Source of the DNA: Brevundimonas lutea
GTDB lineage: Bacteria; Pseudomonadota; Alphaproteobacteria; Caulobacterales; Caulobacteraceae
Assembly (NCBI RefSeq): GCF_003704105.1
Contig: NZ_QUOQ01000004.1
Span: 372,001-436,000, forward strand
Length of the DNA: 64,000 nt
Reading direction: 5' to 3'
The translations under genes were made by a program, and so were the position numbers. Positions 44,778-53,181 of this stretch are shown here, piece by piece; positions within the stretch are counted from its first letter, which is position 1; every line of letters begins with the position of its first letter. The notes under the pieces are model-generated. The model was given only the letters and a program-made list of their open reading frames with translations, was not told the origin of the DNA and did no database searches.

Positions 44778-45284
44778 ATGAAGACCCAAATGAAGATCGC
44801 CGCCGCGGCCATGGCCGCGATCATGGGTGTCACCGCCCTCGGCGCCAGCGCGGCCTCGGCCGCCACCGTCGCCGCCGAAGCGCAACCGCGCGGTAACTGG
44901 GAGCGTCGCGAGGATCGCCGTGACCGTCGCGAGTTCCGCCAGGATCGCCGCGAGGACCGTCGCGAATACCGTCAGGACCGTCGCGAGGACCGGCGCGAAT
45001 ATCGTCAGGATGTGCGCCAGTACCAACGTTGGCAGCAGGCCCAGCGTCGCTACAGCGCCCCGCGCTACTACGCGCCGCGCGGTTACCAGACCCGCAGCTG
45101 GTCCTACGGTCAGCGCCTGCCTTCGGCCTATATGGGTCGCCAGTATGTGGTTCACGACTACAACCGCTACGGCCTGCGCGCCCCGCCCCGCGGCTACCAG
45201 TACGTCCGCTCGGGCAATGATGTGGTCCTCGCCGCCGTCGCCGGTGGCCTGATCACCGCAGTGATCGCCGGCCTGTTCAATTAA
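44778..45284 (+). CDS. RcnB-family periplasmic protein with Arg-rich repeats
   Basis: A 168-residue protein. The Sec signal peptide ends near ASAASA. A highly charged segment follows with two 11-residue repeats of (F/Y)RQDRREDRRE and the start of a third (33-base DNA repeats, 44934-44999). Then comes an RcnB-like domain (SYGQRLPSAYMGRQYVVHDYNRYGLRAPPRGYQYVRSGNDVVLAAVAGGLI). RcnB proteins sit in the periplasm and affect Ni/Co export in E. coli, but many alphaproteobacterial members have no known role. AAGGA lies eight bases before the ATG, and a strong terminator follows. Confidence 0.85.
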   Translation: MKTQMKIAAAAMAAIMGVTALGASAASAATVAAEAQPRGNWERREDRRDRREFRQDRREDRREYRQDRREDRREYRQDVRQYQRWQQAQRRYSAPRYYAPRGYQTRSWSYGQRLPSAYMGRQYVVHDYNRYGLRAPPRGYQYVRSGNDVVLAAVAGGLITAVIAGLFN

Positions 45285-45333
45285 GCAGAGGTCCCAGCGA
45301 CCGCGTCTCGCCTAGCCTGAGACGTGAGTGACG

Positions 45334-45365
45334 AACGCCCCGGAAGTCCGCTTCCGGGGCGTTTT
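45334..45365 (+). terminator. Rho-independent terminator after the RcnB-like gene
   Basis: A 13-bp perfect stem (AACGCCCCGGAAG / CTTCCGGGGCGTT) with loop TCCG runs into TTTT. It lies 50 bases after the stop codon and isolates the gene from mscS. Confidence 0.9.
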
Positions 45366-45425
45366 CGTGCGTGGAGATTGGCTCGGCGGGGTTCCAATCG
45401 TCGGCGAGGACGTTAGGACCGGGGC

Positions 45426-46415
45426 ATGACCTCCCCCATCAATCCCATCGAACAGGCGGCGGTGGAGGGCCAACGCACACTGGCCTTCGACGCCGCCATG
45501 ATCGCCAAGCTGACCGAGATGGCCGGCGATCTGGCCGTCAACCTGACCGTCGCCCTGGTCATTCTGATCGGCACGATCATCGCCTCGCGCTGGGCGGCGC
45601 ATTCCGCCAGGCGCGTTCTGGGCCGTGTCCGAGGTTTCCGCCACGATCCCACGGTGTTGAGCTTCGCCACCCAGGTGGTGCGAGTGGTGGTGCTGATCGT
45701 CGGCCTGATCATGGTGCTGCAGCGGCTGGGCGTGCAGACCACCTCGATCATCGCCGTCCTGGGCGCCGCCTCTCTGGCGGTGGGCCTGGCGCTGCAGGGG
45801 ACGCTGTCCAACGTAGCGGCGGGGGTGATGCTGCTGGTGCTGCGGCCCTATCGGGTCGGCGACGTGGTGACCATCGGCGAGGTGACCGGCTCGGTGCAGC
45901 GGCTGGATCTGTTCGTCACCCAGATGGGCAACGCCAACAACCACAAGATCGTGGTGCCCAATTCCCAGGTGCTGAGCGACGTCATCATCAATCTGTCGGG
46001 TCAGCAGACCCGGCGCATCGAGATCAATTTCACCGTCGGCTATGGCGAAAACCTGAGCCAGGCGCGCGAGGTGCTGGTCGGGGTGGCGACGGCGCATGAG
46101 CTGGTGCTCGGCGATCCGCCACCGTGGGGCGGGGTCACCGGCCTGCTGGACAGCGCGGTGCAGATCACTCTGCACGCTTGGGTCAACTCCGGCGACTGGT
46201 GGCAGACCCAGGCCGACCTGTTCCAGTCGGGCAAGGAGGCGTTGGACGCCGCCGGCATCGAAATCCCCTTCCCGCACCAGGTCGCGGTTCCCTATGGCGA
46301 CGCCGAGAGCGAGGCCGTGGTCGTGGTGCGCGGGGGGCCCGACGCGCCGCGGCTGACGCGCAGCGAGCCGGCGGACGCCCAGCCGCGTCCGAACGCCACT
46401 GACCCGGAGGCCTGA
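45426..46415 (+). CDS. Small-conductance mechanosensitive channel, MscS family
   Basis: A 329-residue inner-membrane channel that opens on osmotic down-shock. Three membrane helices lie in residues 30-140. The pore-lining TM3 is ASLAVGLALQGTLSNVAAGVMLLVLRPYRVGDVV, with the Ala/Gly packing pattern. A beta domain (VTGSVQRLDLFVTQMGNANNHKIVVPNSQVL) and a vestibule domain follow. It has a Pro/Arg-rich tail of about 30 residues. AGGA lies upstream of the ATG. It ends 4 bases before the threonine aldolase gene, so they are probably co-transcribed. Confidence 0.92.
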   Translation: MTSPINPIEQAAVEGQRTLAFDAAMIAKLTEMAGDLAVNLTVALVILIGTIIASRWAAHSARRVLGRVRGFRHDPTVLSFATQVVRVVVLIVGLIMVLQRLGVQTTSIIAVLGAASLAVGLALQGTLSNVAAGVMLLVLRPYRVGDVVTIGEVTGSVQRLDLFVTQMGNANNHKIVVPNSQVLSDVIINLSGQQTRRIEINFTVGYGENLSQAREVLVGVATAHELVLGDPPPWGGVTGLLDSAVQITLHAWVNSGDWWQTQADLFQSGKEALDAAGIEIPFPHQVAVPYGDAESEAVVVVRGGPDAPRLTRSEPADAQPRPNATDPEA

Positions 46416-46419
46416 CGCC

Positions 46420-47466
46420 GTGCGCTACGATTTCGGATCCGACAACACCGCCGGCATGGCGCCCGAGGCGATGGAAGCCCTGGCCGAGGCGAACGCCGGG
46501 CATGTCTCGGCCTATGGGACCGACGCCGTCACCGCCCGCGCCGCCGACGCGGTGCGGGCGCGGCTGGACGCGGACGCCGAGGTGCGGTTCGTCTTCTCCG
46601 GCACGGCCGCGAACGCCATCGCCCTGTCGATGCTGGCCCGGTCATTCGAGGCGGTGGCGGCGCACCATGCCGCCCATGTCTGCACCGACGAGACCGGCGC
46701 GCCGGGGTTCTTCGGCCAGGGCGTCGGCTTGGTTGGCCTGCCCGGCCTGTCGGGCAAGATCGACCTGGTCGGGCTGGAGGCCATCCTCGAAGAGCCTGAA
46801 GTCGGGCATCGCCAGCCGCTGGCCGCGCTCAGCCTGACCCAGGCCACGGAGTACGGCGCGGTCTACACGGTCGACGAGCTCCGCAAACTGATCGAACCGG
46901 CCAAGGCGCGGGGTCTGGGGGTTCATCTGGACGGGGCGCGCCTGGCCAATGCCGCGGCGGCGGGGTTCGACTTGGGCCAGATCGCTCGCATCGGCGTCGA
47001 TGTCCTGGTGCTGGGCGGGGCCAAGGCGGGCGCGGGATGCGTGGAGGCTCTGGTCCTGTTCGACAAGAGCCTGGCTCCGCGGCTGGACAATCGGTTGAAA
47101 CAGGCCGGCCAGATGTCGTCCAAGACCCGCATGCTGTCCGCGCCGATGCTGGGGCTACTGGAGAGCGGGGCCTGGGATGACCGGGCCGCGCACGCCAATC
47201 TGATGGCCCAACGACTGGCCGACGGGATCGAGGGCGCCACGCGGTTCGTCCTGGCCCATCCGGTCGACGCCAACATTGTTTTCGTGCGCATGCCCGAGGA
47301 GGCGCACGCGGCGCTGCGCGGCGCCGGCTGGGCCTGCTATCGCTTCGACGACGGCTCTGTACGGTTCGTCTGCAGCTGGTCGACAACCGAGGCGACAGTC
47401 GATGAGTTGATCGCCGCCATCGGAGCTGTGGGCGACACGCCCGGCGAAACGCCCGTCCACCATTAG
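46420..47466 (+). CDS. ltaE: Low-specificity L-threonine aldolase
   Basis: A 348-residue PLP enzyme of the beta-eliminating lyase fold that splits L-threonine or allo-threonine into glycine and acetaldehyde. The N-terminal FGSDNTAGMAPEAMEAL is typical. The cofactor-binding HLDGARLANA contains the PLP-binding Asp, and the Schiff-base Lys is in DVLVLGGAKAGAG (about residue 200). It starts at GTG 46420 after GGAGG. The tight link to mscS has no obvious metabolic reason. The alternative is a related aromatic amino acid lyase-like protein, but the LDGARL block favours threonine aldolase. Confidence 0.88.
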   Translation: MRYDFGSDNTAGMAPEAMEALAEANAGHVSAYGTDAVTARAADAVRARLDADAEVRFVFSGTAANAIALSMLARSFEAVAAHHAAHVCTDETGAPGFFGQGVGLVGLPGLSGKIDLVGLEAILEEPEVGHRQPLAALSLTQATEYGAVYTVDELRKLIEPAKARGLGVHLDGARLANAAAAGFDLGQIARIGVDVLVLGGAKAGAGCVEALVLFDKSLAPRLDNRLKQAGQMSSKTRMLSAPMLGLLESGAWDDRAAHANLMAQRLADGIEGATRFVLAHPVDANIVFVRMPEEAHAALRGAGWACYRFDDGSVRFVCSWSTTEATVDELIAAIGAVGDTPGETPVHH

Positions 47467-47507
47467 GTGTTTGACGCCGCGGCGAGGGCACGCCAGAGGG
47501 GTGAGGC

Positions 47508-48905
47508 ATGCTCAAGCCCGTCACTCACTGGAATCTGCGACGGCTTAAAGCGACCTACGAAGAGGTCGAAGCGGCTCTTCTCAAGAACCAACCGCCGTCA
47601 CCCGCAACGCTAGAGCGGCTGGCTCGGGTCGGTCACATGCCCGATCCGCTGCGCGAGCGCGCCGCCACCGAGAGCGGGCGGGTCGTCGGCCATGTTCTCG
47701 CCGCCACCCTGGGCCGGGGAAAGGTGCATTGGGACGCGCTCACTCCGCTGGTCGAGGTCGTGCGACCCAACCCCCAGGATTCAGGGCTGGCGCGTGACAT
47801 GATCGCCTATCTCGCCGGAATTCGCGCCATACGTCGCTACATGTCGGCGGAGATGACCCGGGGATCGGAAACGTTTTTCCGCCCGCATGTCCCGGCGCTG
47901 AGGGATGTGGTGGGCAGGGTTGATCGCTGGCTGCCCGGGACGCGCGCCCTCAAGATTCTCAAGGCCGGTCTCGTCAGCCTGGATGACCGATCCGCGGCTC
48001 GGAGCCTCTATGCAGAGGCTCTTGAGGAAGGCTGGAACGGCATGGCGTCCTCCATCTTCGATCTGGGCGCCCACACCTATCTGAGCGGACCGGAGGTGTG
48101 GTCGCGGCGGCGCAATCCGGAAGAGGCGTTGCCCAGCGAAGCGGTGCGCCAGGCTTTGGCGCGTCGGCGGCCACCCTATGACCGGGCGTGGATCAATCTG
48201 GTCTGGTCCGTCGATCCGGGCTTTCTGCGCATCTACGGCCCCATGTGGTTCAATATCGCGCCGTACCTGCTGAACGAAGGTATCGGCATGATCATGGTGG
48301 TGGCCGGGCCACAGGGCCCGCGAGGCCTGGCCATCGACGAAGCGCGTGATCTGATCGCGCGATCCGCGCGCTTTCGGAATCTGCCGGACGCCGACGCCTA
48401 TGCCGACGCCGTCACCTTCGTCGAGGTCGAGGTTCCATCCTGGGTCGGCGAGACAAAGACCTACTACGCTTCGGCGCGCTATCTGGCCGCGCTGCCGATC
48501 CTGGAGGCGACGGGCAAGCCGATCCTGATCGCCGATGTCGACCAGACCCTGCGCGATCCACTCGTCCCGTTCCTGAAAAAGCTCAAGGACGCCGACATTG
48601 CGATCCCGCAATCACGGGGGTTGGCGCTCATGTGGCCCTGGCGGCGCAACATGGCGGGCACCGGCTATTTCGCGGCGACGGAAGCCAGCCGCGGCATCCT
48701 GAAACGCGTTCGGGACTACGTCACCGCAGGACTCGTCGAGGATCCGTCCTGGACCCTGGACCAGAACGCCCTGGCCTTCGCGCTGGAAGAGGCGTCAGGG
48801 GTCAATGTGCTGGACCTTTACGACACGCCCCGCCCGCTGCATCAGGACAAGGTGAGAACCATCTTCGAAAAGACCTGGCGCGACGGCCCGGCGACGCCGC
48901 CATGA
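47508..48905 (+). CDS. Unrecognised protein with nucleotide-sugar transferase-like C-terminal half
   Basis: A 465-residue protein. Residues 1 to about 180 are helical and not recognised. The C-terminal half (about 230-460) has a pattern seen in GT-A-like transferases that carry a DxD: ILIADVDQTLRDPLVPFLKKLKDADIAIPQ (DVD, about residues 344-346), then NMAGTGYFAATEASRGILKRVRDYV, then WTLDQNALAFAL. Together 'DxD...RDP', 'GxGYFAAT' and 'DQNAL' resemble GT77/GT8-like enzymes. No membrane helix is present. It overlaps rimM by ATGA, so the two are translationally coupled. A sugar-transfer role is inference from motifs only. Confidence 0.55.
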   Translation: MLKPVTHWNLRRLKATYEEVEAALLKNQPPSPATLERLARVGHMPDPLRERAATESGRVVGHVLAATLGRGKVHWDALTPLVEVVRPNPQDSGLARDMIAYLAGIRAIRRYMSAEMTRGSETFFRPHVPALRDVVGRVDRWLPGTRALKILKAGLVSLDDRSAARSLYAEALEEGWNGMASSIFDLGAHTYLSGPEVWSRRRNPEEALPSEAVRQALARRRPPYDRAWINLVWSVDPGFLRIYGPMWFNIAPYLLNEGIGMIMVVAGPQGPRGLAIDEARDLIARSARFRNLPDADAYADAVTFVEVEVPSWVGETKTYYASARYLAALPILEATGKPILIADVDQTLRDPLVPFLKKLKDADIAIPQSRGLALMWPWRRNMAGTGYFAATEASRGILKRVRDYVTAGLVEDPSWTLDQNALAFALEEASGVNVLDLYDTPRPLHQDKVRTIFEKTWRDGPATPP

Positions 48906-49420
48906 CCCAGACCATGGTGCTGGTCGCACGCGTCGCCGGCGCGTTCGGCGTCAAGGGCGAGGTGCGGATCACCGCCTATACGGCCGACCCGCTATCGCTG
49001 AAGGCCTATGGTCCGCTGTTGCGCGAGGATGGTTCGCCGGGCCTGACCCTGATCTCGGCGCGCGCGGCCAAGGACGGGGTCGTGGCGAAAGCCCGGGAGA
49101 TTGACACCAAGGAAGCGGCGGACGCGCTCCGGGGCCTTCGTCTGTTCGTGCCGCGCGACCGGTTGCCGGAGCCTGATGACGAAGACGAATTCTATCTGAC
49201 CGACCTGGTGGGACTAGAGGCGCGAGACGCCCAGGATACAGTGATCGGGCGCGTGAAGTCCGTGCAGAACTTCGGCGCCTCGGACATGCTGGAACTCGCG
49301 CCCACGGCGGGTGGCCCGACCTGGTACCTGCCCTTCACCCGCGAGGCCGTGCCCGAGGTGAGAATCAACGATGGCTGGCTGCGCGCCGTGCGACCGGCCG
49401 AAGTCGACGAGCGCGACTAG
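48902..49420 (+). CDS. rimM: Ribosome maturation factor RimM
   Basis: A 172-residue 16S rRNA processing factor that helps assemble the 30S head. The N-terminal RimM domain reads VLVARVAGAFGVKGEVRITAYTADPLSLKAYGPL, a linker with RDRLPEPDDEDEFYLTDLVGLEA follows, and the PRC-barrel ends GGPTWYLPFTREAVPEVRI. ATG 48902 overlaps the stop of the upstream gene; the frame is open further upstream but that is the shadow of the other gene. rimM is usually between rpsP and trmD; here neither flank is present. Its stop shares CTAG with the convergent glk stop. Confidence 0.93.
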   Translation: MTQTMVLVARVAGAFGVKGEVRITAYTADPLSLKAYGPLLREDGSPGLTLISARAAKDGVVAKAREIDTKEAADALRGLRLFVPRDRLPEPDDEDEFYLTDLVGLEARDAQDTVIGRVKSVQNFGASDMLELAPTAGGPTWYLPFTREAVPEVRINDGWLRAVRPAEVDERD

Positions 49421-50394
49421 CCGGCCTCGCGGAACGCCACCCGCGCGGCCCCCAGCAGGGCGGCGTGCTTGTGCAGGATCACCTTGGTCGGGATGGCCTG
49501 CATATAGTCCTGGAACCGGCCCTTTCGCTCGAACCGCTCGCGGAAGGGGCTGGCCTTGAGGAAGGGCAGGATGCGGGGCGCGATGCCACCCGCGATATAG
49601 ACCCCACCCCGGGCGCCCATGGTCAGGGCGACATCGCCGGCCACGGCGCCCAGGATGGCGCAGAACCGCGCCAGGGTCTGGCCGCAATGGCCCCGCGGAT
49701 CGTCCAGCGCCTCCTGGGTGATCTGAGCCGGATCGTCGATGTGGGTTTCACGCCCGTCGATCTCGGCCAAGGCCCGGTGCATGTTGAGCAGGCCCGGGCC
49801 GCAGATCAGCCGCTCGATCGAGACGCGGTCATAGCGGCGGCGCAGGATGCGCAGGATCTCGTCCTCGACCGCGTCGCCCGGCGCAAAACAGGCGTGGCCG
49901 CCTTCCGAAGGCAGGGCCATTTCATTGCCCTGTCCGTCACGCGCCAGGGCCGACACGCCGAACCCCGTGCCGGGCCCAAGGACGGCGATGGCGGAATCGT
50001 CGTCGCCTTGGTCAGGCCCGCCCAGCGAGGCCAGCTGATCCTCGGGCACCACCGGCGCGCCCCAGGCCAAAGCCTCGAAGTCGTTGATCAGGCGCGCGGG
50101 CTTGAGACCCAGCGTCTCCAGTTCGCGTTCGGAGACACGCCACGGCGAATTGGTCAGGTCGATCTCGCCGTCGGTGACCGGACCGGCCACGGCGATAACG
50201 CCCGAGGTCGGCTTGACCTCGCAGCCGTCGATGAAAGCCTTCACTCCCTCCAGAAAGGTCGGATAGCGCTCGGCGGGAAAGCTCTCGTGGTGCTCAAGCA
50301 CCGGCTTGCCATCCAACATGTGGGCGATGGCGAAGCGGGCGTTGGTGCCGCCCACATCGCCCACCAGCAGGGTCTTGTCCCAGGTCACGCTCAT
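49417..50394 (-). CDS. glk: Glucokinase
   Basis: A 325-residue ATP-dependent glucokinase that makes glucose 6-phosphate. The phosphate loop LLVGDVGGTNARFAIA is at the N-terminus. The sugar-binding region contains LINDFEALAWGAP (catalytic Asp), the adenosine-binding part LGPGTGFGVSALAR, and LPSEGGHACFAPGD with ERLICGPGLLNMHRAL. It is the last gene of zwf-pgl-edd-glk, with 50 bases after edd. It feeds the Entner-Doudoroff pathway from free glucose, as would be released by the GH3 enzymes nearby. Confidence 0.95.
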   Translation of the reverse strand: MSVTWDKTLLVGDVGGTNARFAIAHMLDGKPVLEHHESFPAERYPTFLEGVKAFIDGCEVKPTSGVIAVAGPVTDGEIDLTNSPWRVSERELETLGLKPARLINDFEALAWGAPVVPEDQLASLGGPDQGDDDSAIAVLGPGTGFGVSALARDGQGNEMALPSEGGHACFAPGDAVEDEILRILRRRYDRVSIERLICGPGLLNMHRALAEIDGRETHIDDPAQITQEALDDPRGHCGQTLARFCAILGAVAGDVALTMGARGGVYIAGGIAPRILPFLKASPFRERFERKGRFQDYMQAIPTKVILHKHAALLGAARVAFREAG

Positions 50395-50444
50395 CTCACT
50401 TCCCTATCGCGGGCCGCCGAGCGGCCTTCTGTGCTTGGTCGATC

Positions 50445-52337
50445 TCAGGCGTCCACGGCCCGGTCGACGAGGTTGGGGTCCGGCGGGGTGTCGGTGTGCG
50501 GGTGCTGGCCGGGCGGCTGGGCGAAACAGATCGAGGCTCCCTCCTCCGCCACGCCCACGACCTGACGGAAGGCGCCGTACAGCTCGCGGCCATAGCCCCA
50601 GGCCGAACCCTCCGCATGCTCGCGGCTACGGGCGGCGGCCGGGCGGCCCGTCAGGTCCGCGACGCCGACCGTGGTCAGGACCCCGGCATCGGGATCCAGC
50701 CGGATGATGTCGCCGTCCTTCACATGCGCCAGCGGCCCGCCGGCCAGGGCCTCGGGCGACACATGAATGGCCGCCGGCGTCTTGCCCGAGGCGCCCGACA
50801 TGCGGCCGTCGGTGACGAAGGCGACCTTGAAGCCGCGGTCCTGAATGACGCTGAGCGCCGGCGAAAGGCTGTGCAGTTCGGGCATGCCGTTGGCCTTGGG
50901 CCCCTGGAAGCGCAGCACCACCACGACGTCGCGATCCAGCTTGCCGTCCTTGAAGGCCTGCAGCGCCTCTTCCTGGCTCTCGAACACGGCGGCGGGGGCC
51001 TCGACCATGCGGTTCTCGGGCTTGACCGCCGAGACCTTGATGACGGCCCGGCCGAGGTCGCCCTGCACCAGGCGCAGGCCACCGTCCTTCTGGAACGGGT
51101 CGGAGGCGGGGCGCAGGATGTCGAGGTCGAGACTTTCGGAGACGCCGTCCTTCCAGACCAGTTCGCCATTCTCGAGCATCGGCTCCTGGAAATAGGCGTC
51201 GATGCCGTGGCCCATGATGGTCTGAACGTCGCGGTGGATGTGGCCGTTCTCGGCCAGCTCGCGCGCCACGAAGGCGACGCCGCCGGCGGCCTGGAAGGCG
51301 TTCACATCGGCCGAGCCATTGGGATAGACGCGAGCCAGCAAAGGCGTCGCCGACGATAGTTGGTCCATGTCGGTCCAGTCGATCAGCACGCCCGCCGAGC
51401 GCGCCATGGCGACCAGATGGATGGCGTGGTTGGTCGAGCCGCCGGTGGCGAGCAGGGCCACGATGGCGTTGACGATGGACTTCTCGTCCACGACGTCGGC
51501 CATGCGACCGCGGCCCTCGCGCGCCAGCCTGACCGCATGCTGGGCGGCGGCGGCGGTCAGGGCGTCGCGCAGGCCGGTCTCCGGGTGGACGAAGGCGGTC
51601 GAGGGCATGTGCAGGCCGATCAGCTCCATCATCATCTGATTGGAGTTGGCGGTGCCGTAGAAGGTGCAGGTGCCAGGCGAATGATAGCTGCCGATCTCGC
51701 TTTCCAGAAGGGTCTGGCGATCGACCTGGCCTTGCGCGTATTCGGCGCGGACGCGGGCCTTTTCGGCGTTGGGGATGCCCGAGGGCATGGGGCCGGCCGG
51801 GGCGAACACCACCGGCAGATGGCCGAAGGCCAGCGATCCCATGAACAGGCCGGGCACGATCTTGTCGCAGACACCGAGGCACAGGGCAGCGTCGAAGGCG
51901 TCATGGGTCAGGGCGATGCCGGTCGACAGGGCGATGACGTCGCGGCTGAACAGGCTGAGCTCCATGCCCGGCCGCCCCTGGGTCACGCCGTCACACATGG
52001 CGGGCACGCCGCCCGCGACCTGGGCCGTGGCGTCGACCTCGCGCACCGCGGCGCGGACGATCTCGGGGAAGCGCTCGAACGGCTGGTGGGCCGAGAGCAT
52101 GTCGTTGTAGGCGGTGACCACGCCGAGGTTGGGCTGGGCGCCCGACATGGCGGTCAGCTTGTCGCGCACCGGCGCGCCGGCGAAGGCGTGGGCCCAGTTG
52201 GCGCAGGACAGCTTGGCCCGGCCCGGCTTTGACGAGGCGGCGGCGTCCATGCGGCGCAGATAGTCGGCGCGGGTGTCGCGGCTCTTGTCGATGATCCGCT
52301 GGGTGACCTCGGCGACGATGGGGTTGAGCGCGGTCAT
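50445..52337 (-). CDS. edd: 6-phosphogluconate dehydratase
   Basis: A 630-residue IlvD/Edd-family iron-sulfur dehydratase that makes KDPG from 6-phosphogluconate. Cluster ligands are in [34 protein letters not shown] and [13 protein letters not shown]. The C-terminal [23 protein letters not shown] is diagnostic. The start is ATG 52337, overlapping the pgl stop as ATGA, which implies translational coupling; an ATG at 52355 is in frame but less likely. The partner aldolase gene eda is at 6.7 kb. Confidence 0.96.
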   Translation of the reverse strand: MTALNPIVAEVTQRIIDKSRDTRADYLRRMDAAASSKPGRAKLSCANWAHAFAGAPVRDKLTAMSGAQPNLGVVTAYNDMLSAHQPFERFPEIVRAAVREVDATAQVAGGVPAMCDGVTQGRPGMELSLFSRDVIALSTGIALTHDAFDAALCLGVCDKIVPGLFMGSLAFGHLPVVFAPAGPMPSGIPNAEKARVRAEYAQGQVDRQTLLESEIGSYHSPGTCTFYGTANSNQMMMELIGLHMPSTAFVHPETGLRDALTAAAAQHAVRLAREGRGRMADVVDEKSIVNAIVALLATGGSTNHAIHLVAMARSAGVLIDWTDMDQLSSATPLLARVYPNGSADVNAFQAAGGVAFVARELAENGHIHRDVQTIMGHGIDAYFQEPMLENGELVWKDGVSESLDLDILRPASDPFQKDGGLRLVQGDLGRAVIKVSAVKPENRMVEAPAAVFESQEEALQAFKDGKLDRDVVVVLRFQGPKANGMPELHSLSPALSVIQDRGFKVAFVTDGRMSGASGKTPAAIHVSPEALAGGPLAHVKDGDIIRLDPDAGVLTTVGVADLTGRPAAARSREHAEGSAWGYGRELYGAFRQVVGVAEEGASICFAQPPGQHPHTDTPPDPNLVDRAVDA

Positions 52338-53059
52338 TTGGCGGCCTCTGTCCACAGCACCTCGAGCGGGGCGCCCGAGCCGATCAGGGCGGCGATGGGG
52401 GTGACGGCGGGATCGCCCCCGGCCATCTGCTCGAACACGCGGCGTTTGGTCTCGCCGGTCAGGGCCAGGACGACGCGGCGGGCGCCGGCCAGCCAGGCGA
52501 GGTTGAGGCTGATCCGCTCCTGGGGCGGGGCCATGCCGTCGCGGCCGGGCGGCACACCGAGGACGGTCGGCGGGATGTCGGGATGGAGCAGGGTCTTCAG
52601 GGTCGGGCTTTCAGGGAACATGGAACAGATATGGCCATCCTCCCCCATGCCGAGAAGGACCGCGTCGATCCGTCCGCCCGTCCAGCCGGCGGCGGCGCGC
52701 AGTTCATGGGCGGCCAGGGCGGCGGCGCGGTCCACGGTGACGGCGGCGTGGTGCAGCGGCAGGAAGCGCGCCTTGGCGGCGGGGCCGGTGATCAGCGTTT
52801 GCTTCATCAGCGCAGCATTGGAATCCGCCGAGGTCTCGGGGACGTGGCGCTCATCGACCAGGGTGGCGGTGACTTTCGACCAGTCGAGGTCGGCTTGGGA
52901 CAGGCGCGCGTAGATTGGCGACGGAGTCGAGCCGCCGGCCCCGGCGAACAGGGCGGCGCCGTTTTCGGCCAGACCGGCGGACAGGGCATCCGACAGGCGG
53001 TTGGCGCAGGCTTCCGCCCAGGAGTCGCGCGCGGGGAAGGTCTGGATTTCGGGAGGCAC
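52334..53059 (-). CDS. pgl: 6-phosphogluconolactonase
   Basis: A 241-residue 6-phosphogluconolactonase (DevB/SOL type). Segments: [44 protein letters not shown] (GGSTP and DERxVP), [21 protein letters not shown] (GxGxDGHxASLFP-like) and [24 protein letters not shown]. The frame continues upstream to ATG 53131, but that part is the translated REP-like element, so I chose GTG 53059, with GGAG about 11 bases before it. It overlaps edd by ATGA. A REP element separates it from zwf. Confidence 0.88.
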   Translation of the reverse strand: MPPEIQTFPARDSWAEACANRLSDALSAGLAENGAALFAGAGGSTPSPIYARLSQADLDWSKVTATLVDERHVPETSADSNAALMKQTLITGPAAKARFLPLHHAAVTVDRAAALAAHELRAAAGWTGGRIDAVLLGMGEDGHICSMFPESPTLKTLLHPDIPPTVLGVPPGRDGMAPPQERISLNLAWLAGARRVVLALTGETKRRVFEQMAGGDPAVTPIAALIGSGAPLEVLWTEAAK

Positions 53060-53063
53060 TTTA

Positions 53064-53170
53064 TCACCGTCTCCCCGGCGAAGGCCGGGGTCCAGGGGGG
53101 CTTGTGTGAGATGCTGACAAGGGGCTGGCATGCGCGGCCCTGGGCCCCGGCCTTCGCCGGGGACGCGGAG
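53064..53170. repeat. REP-like inverted-pair element, copy 2
   Basis: Two inverted palindromic arms of the type CCCCGGCGAAGGCCGGGG (53074-53090 and 53145-53162 area) are joined by a 40-base loop. It is homologous over its length to 9562-9668, with 38 identical bases at the right arm (53133-53170). It sits between zwf and pgl inside the Entner-Doudoroff operon, where its hairpins could slow RNA polymerase or protect the upstream message. Confidence 0.85.
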
Positions 53171-53181
53171 TTTTCATGGCC

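Noticed and set aside
53060..53131. Possible N-terminal extension of pgl to ATG 53131
   Set aside because: The extension is the translated REP-like element (LDPGLRRGDGDK pattern).
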